A program made the translations under genes and the position numbers. The notes under the pieces were generated by a model. The model had not been told where the DNA came from, did no database searches, and saw nothing but the letters and a program-made list of their open reading frames with translations. A DNA stretch of 7,289 bases from Clostridia bacterium (GTDB lineage Bacteria > Bacillota > Clostridia > Oscillospirales > CAG-272), in NCBI GenBank assembly GCA_017461825.1, contig JAFTXB010000130.1, forward strand, positions 1 through 7,289, read 5' to 3'. This document shows, in pieces, positions 1-5,486 of this stretch. The first letter of the stretch is position 1. Each line of letters opens with the position of its first letter.

Positions 1-509
1 AGGAAGAACAGATCATCAACCGTAAACCAATGGCACAGATTGAGCTTGATCGATTCCACATAGTCGCGCACCGCTTCAATATCGGCACCCTCCGCCTTTT
101 TCTTGGCGGCGAGGTACACGATCAATCCCTGTCCCATCGAGGCACAAAGCGTATCCACCGTGAGGATCTTGCAGTCGGGGTATTTTTCCATGGTTTCGCG
201 AGCTGCCACAGCCCCCGAGCTGTAGGTGCTGCTCAGTCCCGAGGAAAAGCCGAGGTACAAAATATCCTTGCCTTCTTTCACGGGCTCTTCAAAAATACCG
301 AGGAAGCGGTCGATACTCACCGCCGAGGTCTTTGCCGTTTTTTTATCACGCAGCTTTGCGTAAAACTCCTTGGTGTCAACCTTGTCGTTTGTCATGGACT
401 CTTCACCGTCTACCATAACCTCAAGCGGAATGGTGCGGATTCCAAGCTGCTGCGACATCTCCACCGTCAGATCTGCGGAGGAGTCTGTCAAAATCACGAA
501 ATCTCTCAT
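1..509 (-). CDS. DegV family (FakB-like) fatty-acid-binding protein, N-terminal part, runs off left edge
   Basis: The visible 169 residues are the N-terminal portion of a DegV-family protein; the C-terminus lies beyond base 1. Family members bind a single fatty acid. The FakB members present it to the FakA kinase, so that exogenous fatty acid becomes acyl-phosphate for phospholipid synthesis. Visible hallmarks are VILTDSSADL at residues 5-14, the KTS segment with T61-S62, SSGLSSTYSSG at 89-99 including S93, and HWFTVDDLFF at 160-169, where the family's next segment normally begins. T61 and S93 fall where FakB proteins contact the fatty-acid carboxylate (established for the family; placement here is by eye). 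Two ATGs are adjacent (512 and 509). I chose the second because AGGAG then sits 7 nt upstream rather than 4. The gene has its own promoter and lies downstream of marR on the same strand. Family assignment is firm; ligand and FakA partnership are inferred. Confidence 0.93.
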   Translation of the reverse strand, partial: MRDFVILTDSSADLTVEMSQQLGIRTIPLEVMVDGEESMTNDKVDTKEFYAKLRDKKTAKTSAVSIDRFLGIFEEPVKEGKDILYLGFSSGLSSTYSSGAVAARETMEKYPDCKILTVDTLCASMGQGLIVYLAAKKKAEGADIEAVRDYVESIKLNLCHWFTVDDLFF

Positions 510-547
510 CATAGTTCTCCTGTCATTTTTGTTTTCGTAATCAAAGA

Positions 548-593
548 AATGTTGAAAACTTCAAAATGTGGTTTAAAAACTATTTTCAACATT
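548..593. repeat. 11-bp inverted repeat at the degV transcription start (operator or 5' mRNA stem-loop)
   Basis: AATGTTGAAAA (548-558) and TTTTCAACATT (583-593) are perfect inverted copies separated by 24 nt. One arm abuts the -10 box of the degV promoter and covers the predicted start; the other lies in the leader. It could be a repressor-binding site or a stem at the 5' end of the mRNA. No protein can be assigned from the sequence. Confidence 0.6.
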
Positions 594-622
594 ATTATAT
601 ACCCAAATGGGCGGTTTGTCAA
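594..622 (-). promoter_or_regulatory. Consensus SigA promoter of degV
   Basis: On the minus strand TTGACA (622-617) is followed after exactly 17 nt by TATAAT (599-594), a perfect consensus pair. The predicted start is near 587, giving a leader of about 75 nt before the degV ATG. A second TTGACA lies 10 nt upstream (632-627), directly after the marR stop codon; its spacing to the -10 is too long, so it is probably incidental or an alternative site. Confidence 0.85.
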
Positions 623-642
623 TATTTGTCAAGCTTTTTGTT

Positions 643-1158
643 TTATTTCCGAGGCAAAAGAGCAGTACTGTTTTGTGTACCGTTCAAGTGGTCGGAGGTC
701 TCTCGCTCTAAAGTAACTTTTTTAATATTTTCATAAAGTTTTTCCAAAGTGGCGTAAAAAGCGGCAAGCTCCTCATCGCTGATCCCCGCACGAACGCCTT
801 CTTGTACCGCCAACGCCTCTTTTGTGATAGATTGCGCCAAAGCTCTCCCACTTTCGGTCAGCGTAATGTGTGAGTTATAGTTTTTTCGTTTGCCGTGCGC
901 GGTTTCATGGATCTCGATATAACCGTCCGCTTGCAGACTTTCGATCTCGCGTGAGATCAGAGAGCGTGAGATCATACTGCGTGAGGCAAGCTCCGCGGCG
1001 GTCAAGCCTTCGGGATGCATATAAAGCTCATAGACCCAAAAGATATGAACACTTTTTACTCCCAGATAAGGCGCGGTATCGAGTTTTAATTTATGAATGC
1101 ACTTATGAACACCGTCGATCAATTGCGTAAAGATATAGAAACGTTGTTGTGATTCCAT
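643..1158 (-). CDS. MarR-family winged-helix transcriptional regulator
   Basis: A 171-residue protein of typical MarR size, expected to act as a homodimer on palindromic DNA. After an N-terminal dimerisation helix region (about 1-45), the winged helix runs from about 50 to 103: GLTAAELASRSM at 51-62, recognition-helix segment SRSLISREIESLQADGY at 64-80, then the wing with HGKRKNYNSHITLTESG at 89-104. The C-terminal helices (about 105-150) complete the dimer domain, and the tail after 150 is polar and probably flexible. The ATG is at 1158. The only good ribosome binding site (AAAGGAGA, 1181-1174) lies 16 nt upstream, unusually far, yet no alternative in-frame start is visible nearby. The gene lies upstream of degV on the same strand with no terminator between them, so read-through is likely. 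Palindromes on its promoter suggest autorepression. The ligand is unknown. Confidence 0.92.
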   Translation of the reverse strand: MESQQRFYIFTQLIDGVHKCIHKLKLDTAPYLGVKSVHIFWVYELYMHPEGLTAAELASRSMISRSLISREIESLQADGYIEIHETAHGKRKNYNSHITLTESGRALAQSITKEALAVQEGVRAGISDEELAAFYATLEKLYENIKKVTLERETSDHLNGTQNSTALLPRK

Positions 1159-1191
1159 CGGGATCGGAACAGCTCTCCTTTCGGTGTCGAA

Positions 1192-1262
1192 TTATGTTAA
1201 CAAGTAAACATCATCGTGTTATTATAACATAAAAAAAAACAATTGTCAACTGTTATCGAACA
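1192..1262. promoter_or_regulatory. Palindromic operator cluster on the marR promoter
   Basis: TGTTAT-T-ATAACA (1217-1229) is a perfect 13-base palindrome covering the marR -10 box. TGTTAACA (1195-1202) is a second palindrome just downstream of the predicted start. TGTT-ATCG-AACA (1251-1262) lies just upstream of the -35. The wider arms TTATGTTA (1192-1199) and TAACATAA (1225-1232) are also inverted repeats. Repeated TGTTA/TAACA half sites bracketing both promoter boxes fit a MarR dimer operator. That MarR binds here is inference. Confidence 0.6.
1221..1249 (-). promoter_or_regulatory. Consensus extended -10 SigA promoter of marR
   Basis: On the minus strand TTGACA (1249-1244) and TATAAT (1226-1221) are separated by 17 nt. 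The spacer ends in TGT, giving a TGnTATAAT extended -10, and contains a run of nine T. The predicted start is near 1214, leaving a leader of about 55 nt before the ATG at 1158. Confidence 0.85.
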
Positions 1263-1450
1263 TTTTATAGAAAAAAACGCCAAAAAACGCAGTTTCAAGA
1301 AAGGTTTGTCAGTAACCTGAGTTCGCTTTTTTTATCACATTTCTTTTGTTTGCGTTCCTTTTTTGGAATGAAAAAATATATTTTGAACTCTTTAAAACAA
1401 AAAGTCAAATTTAAAATCCCAAAAACGGAAAAATATATTTCAAAAAAGGC
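1263..1450. other. AT-rich divergent intergenic region between marR and recA
   Basis: No gene is visible. A 12-base sequence AAAAATATATTT, with a palindromic core, occurs twice (1372-1383 and 1429-1440), the second copy just before the recA -35. Weak inverted repeats are AGGTT/AACCT (1302-1306/1314-1318) and TTCC-T6-GGAA (around 1355-1368). TAAC-CTGA-GTTC at 1313-1324 matches the GAAC-N4-GTTC core of the Gram-positive LexA box at 7 of 8 positions, but lies about 125 nt upstream of the recA -35. Confidence 0.5.
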
Positions 1451-1479
1451 TTGACAAACCGTGCAGAGTGAGGTATAAT
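1451..1479 (+). promoter_or_regulatory. Consensus SigA promoter of recA
   Basis: TTGACA (1451-1456), a 17-nt spacer, and TATAAT (1474-1479). The predicted start is near 1486. The ribosome binding site AGGAAGG (1501-1507) lies 10 nt before the ATG at 1518. No canonical LexA box (CGAAC-N4-GTTCG) overlaps the promoter or leader. Confidence 0.88.
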
Positions 1480-1517
1480 AAAAGCAATCAATATCGAATC
1501 AGGAAGGATTATACATT

Positions 1518-2639
1518 ATGGCAACACCGAAAAAGACAAAGGCACCCGCTCCAACCAACCTTGACGCGGAAGGAAAGAAAAGCGCGCTGGCAACCGCACT
1601 GAAGCAGATTGAGCGCGACTTTGGAGCGGGCTCTATCATGAAATTGGGTGAGAACAGCCACATGGAGGTGCAGGCAGTTCATACAGGATCGCTGTCTCTT
1701 GATCTCGCGCTTGGCATCGGCGGTATTCCGCGCGGTCGAATCGTTGAGATCTTTGGCCCCGAATCTTCGGGTAAAACAACCGTCGCTCTCCATATCCTTG
1801 CCGAGGTACAAAAGTCGGGCGGAACAGCAGCCTTTATCGATGCCGAGCACGCACTCGATCCCATTTACGCCAAAGCACTTGGTGTGGATATCAACGATCT
1901 GCTCGTTTCTCAACCCGATTGCGGAGAGGATGCGCTCGAGATCTGTGAGGCGCTGGCACGGTCGGGTGCTGTAGATGCCATTATCGTTGACTCTGTCGCG
2001 GCACTCGTTCCCAGACAGGAGATCGAGGGCGATATGGGACAGTCGATCGTCGGCGTTCAGGCAAGAATGATGTCGCAGGCAATGCGAAAGCTGTCGGGTG
2101 TTATCTCCAAGAGCCAGTGCGTTGTGGTCTTCATCAACCAGATCCGCGAAAAGGTCGGTGTTATGTACGGTAACCCCGAAACCACCCCCGGCGGACGCGC
2201 GCTTAAATTTTTTGCGTCGGTTCGTATCGATGTCAGAAAGACCGACCAGCTCAAGGACGGCAACGATATTTACGGAAACCATGTAAAGTGCAAGATCGTC
2301 AAAAACAAGGTTGCACCGCCGTTCCGCGTAGCCGAATTTGATATTCTTTATGGCAAGGGTATTTCGCGTTCGGGCGAGGTGCTGGATTTTGCCATCAATC
2401 TTGAAATTATCAAAAAGAGCGGATCATGGTTTTCATATAATGGGGAACGCATCGGACAGGGTAAGGAGAACGTCCGCAAGCTGGTCGAGGCAAATCCCGA
2501 GCTTATGCAGGAGATCGAGAACAAGGTGCGTGCCATGAGCGATCAGGCACAATTGCCAAACGATACCGATGATGAATTTGAACTGGACGAGGATGACGGT
2601 GACGGCTTCGATCTCAATCTCGACGGTGCCGATGAATGA
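1518..2639 (+). CDS. recA: Recombinase RecA
   Basis: RecA is the ATP-dependent strand-exchange recombinase that coats single-stranded DNA, pairs homologous duplexes and triggers LexA self-cleavage. The 373-residue length is normal for bacterial RecA. Visible features in order: an N-terminal polymerisation helix (about 20-45, ALATALKQIERDFG); Walker A GPESSGKTT at 80-88; the catalytic glutamate E96; IDAEHALDP at 107-115; Walker B in IIVDSVAAL at 155-163; loop L1 around EGDMGQS at 170-176; FINQIREK at 205-212, which couples ATP and DNA binding; loop L2 around GNPETTPGGRALKFFAS at 218-234; and a C-terminal domain ending in a strongly acidic tail (about 350-373) that typically tunes DNA access. 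The ATG at 1518 has a good ribosome binding site. The stop overlaps the start of recX. All key residues are intact and there is no sign of an intein or frameshift. Confidence 0.99.
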   Translation: MATPKKTKAPAPTNLDAEGKKSALATALKQIERDFGAGSIMKLGENSHMEVQAVHTGSLSLDLALGIGGIPRGRIVEIFGPESSGKTTVALHILAEVQKSGGTAAFIDAEHALDPIYAKALGVDINDLLVSQPDCGEDALEICEALARSGAVDAIIVDSVAALVPRQEIEGDMGQSIVGVQARMMSQAMRKLSGVISKSQCVVVFINQIREKVGVMYGNPETTPGGRALKFFASVRIDVRKTDQLKDGNDIYGNHVKCKIVKNKVAPPFRVAEFDILYGKGISRSGEVLDFAINLEIIKKSGSWFSYNGERIGQGKENVRKLVEANPELMQEIENKVRAMSDQAQLPNDTDDEFELDEDDGDGFDLNLDGADE

Positions 2640-3289
2640 GTAACCCTCTTCCAAACGGATTTTCCATCACGCTGACATCTTTGAGGGCACAAAACGAGGG
2701 TGCCGAGGTCGCGCTCACATTGAAGATCGCCGATGAGGCTCACAGCGAGCAAAAAAGGCTGGTCATTTCCACCGAGCAATACTGTGAACTTAAGCCCGCG
2801 CGAGGAATCCTCACACTTGAGAAGTATGAGATATTGGAGTCTGCTGCCAAGGTCTATTCTGCTGTCAGGCGAGGCGAAGGGATTCTTTCCTACAGCGCCA
2901 ATTCGGCGCGTATGCTTACCCAAAAGCTCAGCCGCCGAGGATATGACCGTGAAACGGCAGAGAAGGCTTCCGAAATTTTAAAGGCTAAAGGGCTTATCAA
3001 CGAGCAAAATGATATGGAATGCGAGGTAGAGCGATGCTTGCGCAAATTATGGGGAACCGCACGCATCCGCGCCCACCTATGGTCAAAGGGGTTCGATAAG
3101 GATGCTTTATCGGGGCTTGACGCACTGCTCGAAGATATCGATTTTGCAGAGAACTGTGCGCAATTGATAATGAAAAAGTATCGGGATATTCCTACCGCCC
3201 CCGCCGAGCGCCACCGCATGATCGCAGGTCTTGCGCGCTATGGCTACAGTATGGGCGAGATCAAAGAAGCCATTTTAAAAATCAAATAA
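2636..3289 (+). CDS. recX: Regulatory protein RecX
   Basis: RecX binds along the RecA filament and modulates its growth and activity. The 217-residue protein is of the longer Gram-positive type. An N-terminal extension of mainly beta character (about 1-60, with LTSLRAQN and VALTLKIADE) precedes three-helix repeat units: about 64-125 (NSARMLTQKLSRRGYDRETAEKASEIL is the most recognisable part), about 127-165 (VERCLRKLWGTARIRAHLWSKGFD) and about 168-216 (ENCAQLIMKKYRDIP through ARYGYSMGEIKEAI). The ATG overlaps the recA stop as ATGA. No strong ribosome binding site precedes it, so translation is probably coupled to recA, keeping RecX below RecA in amount. A terminator follows the stop codon closely. 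Confidence 0.96.
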   Translation: MSNPLPNGFSITLTSLRAQNEGAEVALTLKIADEAHSEQKRLVISTEQYCELKPARGILTLEKYEILESAAKVYSAVRRGEGILSYSANSARMLTQKLSRRGYDRETAEKASEILKAKGLINEQNDMECEVERCLRKLWGTARIRAHLWSKGFDKDALSGLDALLEDIDFAENCAQLIMKKYRDIPTAPAERHRMIAGLARYGYSMGEIKEAILKIK

Positions 3290-3295
3290 AAAACC

Positions 3296-3331
3296 GGGTT
3301 GTTACACGAAATTGCGTAACAACCCTTTTTT
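3296..3331. terminator. Bidirectional intrinsic terminator between recX and the phage module
   Basis: A perfect 10-bp stem, GGGTTGTTAC (3296-3305) with GTAACAACCC (3316-3325), has a 10-nt loop and is followed on the plus strand by TTTTTT (3326-3331). On the minus strand the same stem is followed by GG and six T (3293-3288). It lies between the recX stop (3289) and the convergent stop codon at 3335-3337, so it can serve both operons. Confidence 0.92.
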
Positions 3332-3334
3332 AAT

Positions 3335-3730
3335 TTATTTCAAAAGTCTGTAGCAGTCGGCAATGGGAGCGCACGAGGCAGGGAGTGTTGAGACGATCGC
3401 GGAAATGGCATCGGTGTAGAGTGTAAAGAACCGATCCGAAAGCTCCTCATTTTCATCCGCTACCAGCATCGAGGCAAGGTAGTACGATGCGGCAGGGGTC
3501 AATGCGTCGCACAGCGGAAATTCATCCTCCATGTCAACGCATGCCCCCTTGGGAACGGTTGAGGTTCCCAAGCTGTGCGCGGTGCGGTATCTGGCATCGA
3601 TCGCGGCGCACTCACGGCAAAAGGTTGCCAAAAGATAGGGGGCACAGTCTTCGTAATCGCCAATTTCACCGCCGTCGATCTCCTCACCTGTCATTCCAAC
3701 CGCAGTCAAAAACAAATCACGGTAGGTCAT
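3335..3730 (-). CDS. Small phage protein, likely head-completion/adaptor (head-tail connector)
   Basis: A 131-residue, acidic, mostly helical protein encoded directly after the major coat protein, the position where tailed phages encode the adaptor that binds the portal ring. Visible features are an N-terminal TYRDLFLTAVGMTGEEI segment and a C-terminal helical part FPLCDALTPAASYYLASMLV followed by SDRFFTLYTDAISAI, a pattern resembling small phage connector proteins. A longer reading from a TTG at 3751 would overlap the coat gene. I prefer the ATG at 3730 because AGAGG lies 6 nt upstream and the gap to the coat stop is then 10 nt. It is the last gene of the module and ends beside the terminator. 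The functional call rests on position and general shape, not on a catalytic motif. Confidence 0.65.
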   Translation of the reverse strand: MTYRDLFLTAVGMTGEEIDGGEIGDYEDCAPYLLATFCRECAAIDARYRTAHSLGTSTVPKGACVDMEDEFPLCDALTPAASYYLASMLVADENEELSDRFFTLYTDAISAIVSTLPASCAPIADCYRLLK

Positions 3731-3740
3731 GTGTGTCCTC

Positions 3741-4574
3741 TCAGTTTGCAATGCTCAGGTTGAGCAGTACCATTTCGGAGGGGTAAACCACCTTTGCGCC
3801 GTACAGGTGCAAGCCCTTCACGGCATCGGCAAAGCGAAGCTCAGGGCGGTATGCATCAATTTCGGAGAGCTGCTCAGCAAAGGCAATGGCGCGCTTGGTT
3901 CTCGCAATACACTTGTGGTCATAGCCGGTCTCGGTCTCCTCGCGCAGGACGTTGTTGGAGACAAAGATCTTACAGCCGCCGATACTGCCGATGCAACCGT
4001 TTTCCAGCACCGCACCGCCGTCGGCATTGAGGTTGACCTTTGCCTTGAGGATCATGCCTGCAATCTCGGGCGTGACCTCAAACACAATGTCGTGAGGATC
4101 GGAAACGTTGTTGGAGAACAGCTTGGTGCGGGCATCGATCAACAGACCGATAATGTTGTCGGCACTCACGGCAGTCTCGTTGATCTTGGTCCCTGCGTTG
4201 TCGCAAAGGCTGTAGATATAGCGGTCGGCGTCATCCGCCAATGCGCTTGCCGCGTTTTTCATAGCGGCTTCCATCAAACGGGGGCTGGACTGTGCGCGGT
4301 CGATATCGTCGATCTGGAAGTTGAAATACTTTGCCTGGTCGATCAACAGCTCACGAACATTGTCGGAAAGTGTTTCGGGGGTGCTCATGTCAATATTTTT
4401 GATGTAGTCCGAAACCGTTACGTCTCCGAGACCGCAAATGCGGACAGTGCTGCCTTTTTCACGGATCTCTCCCTCATATTCGCGGTTGCAGTTGGAAACC
4501 GCAATGTACTGTTTGTCAAGTGCCTGATAAAGATTTTCGCTCCAAACGGTGGAAATAAAGTTTCTGATAGCCAT
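3741..4574 (-). CDS. Phage major capsid (coat) protein, P22-like/HK97 fold
   Basis: A 277-residue protein resembling the coat proteins of clostridial podovirus-type and siphovirus-type prophages usually annotated as P22 coat-like. It would form the icosahedral shell around the scaffold. The N-terminus MAIRNFISTVWSENLYQALDK, then REYEGEIREKGSTVRI and LGDVTVSDYIKN, then LLIDQAKYFNFQIDDID with a helix carrying AMKNAASALADDADRYIYSL, is the characteristic opening of this group. The second half (FEVTPEIAGMILKAKV, IGGCKIFVSNNV, and the AIAFAEQLSEIDAYRPE region) fits the A-domain and P-domain of the HK97 fold. It is much shorter than P22 coat itself, so the large insertion domain of P22 is probably absent. 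The ATG at 4574 has AAAGGAA (4590-4584) 9 nt upstream. A 360-nt gap separates it from the upstream scaffold gene. Confidence 0.88.
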   Translation of the reverse strand: MAIRNFISTVWSENLYQALDKQYIAVSNCNREYEGEIREKGSTVRICGLGDVTVSDYIKNIDMSTPETLSDNVRELLIDQAKYFNFQIDDIDRAQSSPRLMEAAMKNAASALADDADRYIYSLCDNAGTKINETAVSADNIIGLLIDARTKLFSNNVSDPHDIVFEVTPEIAGMILKAKVNLNADGGAVLENGCIGSIGGCKIFVSNNVLREETETGYDHKCIARTKRAIAFAEQLSEIDAYRPELRFADAVKGLHLYGAKVVYPSEMVLLNLSIAN

Positions 4575-4630
4575 AATAATAAATTCCTTTCTTTAATTAA
4601 AAATTTTTATGAAAATATTTTTTATTCTTG

Positions 4631-4924
4631 ATACTAATCTCTGATTAAAATATAGAGCTTTATTTGGGAGCCCATTTTGGGTTAGTGGTCCCAAAATGGT
4701 AGCGGGAGCTATTGTTTGGATAAAGCGATCAAACATCCCATACTGTCAAAAAACAAGGAACAGTACTCAACCTCCCACAATATCCAATTAACCTTTTTTG
4801 AAAGTTTTGAAAGGTGTCGGACGTGTATTTGCGTAGCAAATCACGTGTCTTGGCGCTGGCGCCAAGTATAACTTTATTCAAAAGTTTTCTGACAAAAATC
4901 AATATTTTATTTTGAGATTAGTAT
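4631..4924. mobile_element. MITE-like element with 23-bp imperfect terminal inverted repeats
   Basis: The left end ATACTAATCTC (4631-4641), four bases, TAAAATAT (4646-4653) is mirrored by ATATTTTA (4902-4909), four bases, GAGATTAGTAT (4914-4924): 20 of 23 positions pair. The 294-bp interior has no ORF of note but several hairpins: CCATTTTGGG/CCCAAAATGG (4672-4681/4690-4699), TACTGT/ACAGTA (4741-4746/4760-4765), ACGTG-ATTTGC/GCAAAT-CACGT (within 4821-4846), and CTTGGCGC/GCGCCAAG (4849-4856/4859-4866). Size, inverted ends and lack of coding capacity fit a miniature inverted-repeat element. I see no clear target-site duplication, so mobility is inferred, not shown. Confidence 0.5.
4805..4883. 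repeat. Compound double hairpin inside the intergenic element
   Basis: An outer 7-bp stem TTTTGAA/TTCAAAA (4805-4811/4877-4883) encloses two adjacent hairpins: an 11-bp stem with one bulge and a GTA loop (4821-4846), then a perfect 8-bp CTTGGCGC/GCGCCAAG stem (4849-4866). Neither is followed by a T run on either strand, so they are not intrinsic terminators. The layout resembles REP/BIME-type intergenic elements or a branched RNA. Confidence 0.6.
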
Positions 4925-4934
4925 GAGAATGCGT

Positions 4935-5258
4935 TTAACGCCATTTTTGCATGGAACGCATAATTTTGTCATAGTTGGCGCGCACTTCATTCTGCGACAT
5001 GGCGCGCACCTCTGCGGGGGAATAGTAGTCGGGCTCGGTCGGCTCCAGGGAGCCGGATGAGCGTTTAAGGTTTTCTTTATTATATTCGAGCGCCTTTTGC
5101 TCGGTGCAATAGCGTCTGCGTTCGGCAAGCGCATAGGCGGCAGCAAGCGGGATTCCGCGCTTCACGTCATTCCAAACGCTGTCGGGCAGAGTCTGCATGT
5201 CTGTTCCGGGGTAAAGCGAGCGGAATTCTTCGCCCTCTTTTGCAATGCGTTCTTTCAT
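4935..5258 (-). pseudogene. C-terminal part of scaffold-like phage protein, separated by an in-frame TAG
   Basis: This 107-residue frame begins with the ATG immediately after the TAG that ends the upstream segment, in the same reading frame. It contains EEFRSLYPGTDMQTLPDSVWNDVKRGIPLAAAYALAERRR and a C-terminal YYSPAEVRAMSQNEVRANYDKIMRSMQKW. From memory this resembles the C-terminal half of small scaffold-like proteins encoded between portal and P22-like coat genes in clostridial prophages, where it is continuous with an acidic N-terminal half. No ribosome binding site lies in the usual window before this ATG (the preceding bases read GCACGACGCGACTAG), so independent initiation would rely on restart at TAG-ATG. 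The simplest reading is a single gene of about 183 codons broken by a nonsense mutation. Read-through or re-initiation remains possible. Confidence 0.7.
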
Positions 5259-5486
5259 CTAGTCGCGTCGTGCAAGCTCTTCACGAATCCGCGTGATTTC
5301 GGCAAGCAAGTCGTCCGTCGAGCTTTGTGCTTCGGTGGGGGCATCCGCAACAGATTCGTTTTCTTGGGGTGCCTGTTGCGTGATGGGGACTTCTTCGCCG
5401 ATCGATTCTTCATCGCTTTGCAAGTCGTTCCCTTCGGATTCGCATAAAGGCTCTTCACGCGCTTCTTCAAGCATCATTTCATCCAT
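5259..5486 (-). pseudogene. N-terminal part of scaffold-like phage protein, ends at premature TAG
   Basis: A 75-residue, strongly acidic and polar segment: MDEMMLEEAREEP, then many E, D, S and Q, then a likely coiled-coil stretch STDDLLAEITRIREELARRD just before the TAG at 5261-5259. Acidic disordered starts followed by helix are typical of phage scaffolding proteins, which act inside the procapsid and leave before DNA packaging. AAGGGAG (5502-5496) sits 9 nt upstream of the ATG. The start overlaps the portal stop by 8 nt, so it is part of the head operon. The helix is cut off mid-heptad and the same frame continues past the stop, so I treat this and the following segment as one interrupted gene. 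A CAG-to-TAG change would explain it but is inference. Confidence 0.75.

Larger units (their letters stand above)
4575..4934. other. Gene-free 360-base gap inside the phage head operon
   Basis: No coding sequence is supported on either strand. It holds the coat ribosome binding site (4590-4584), an AT-rich leader (about 4591-4630) and a hairpin-rich element with terminal inverted repeats (4631-4924). Head genes are normally packed within a few bases of each other, as the other junctions here are, so this gap is out of character. Confidence 0.8.

Noticed and set aside
30..716. Plus-strand open frame of 228 codons across degV and marR ends
   Set aside because: It is antisense to the clearly recognisable DegV protein, spans two promoter regions and resembles no known protein.
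1509..2282. Minus-strand frame of 257 codons inside recA
   Set aside because: It is a shadow of recA codon structure on the opposite strand; recA is unambiguous.
3729..4631. Plus-strand frame of 300 codons opposite the coat gene
   Set aside because: It is antisense to a recognisable coat protein, and the coat frame has a good ribosome binding site and operon context.
4672..4699. CCATTTTGGG/CCCAAAATGG hairpin as a terminator
   Set aside because: The stem is strong, but no T tract follows on either strand.
4721..4749. Possible minus-strand promoter for the coat gene (TTGACA at 4749-4744)
   Set aside because: The -35 is perfect but no acceptable -10 follows at 16-19 nt (GCTTTA or TTTATC at best).
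4640..4780. tRNA gene in the non-coding gap of the phage module
   Set aside because: Hairpins are present but there is no T-loop consensus (GGTTCGAATCC-like) and no cloverleaf spacing.
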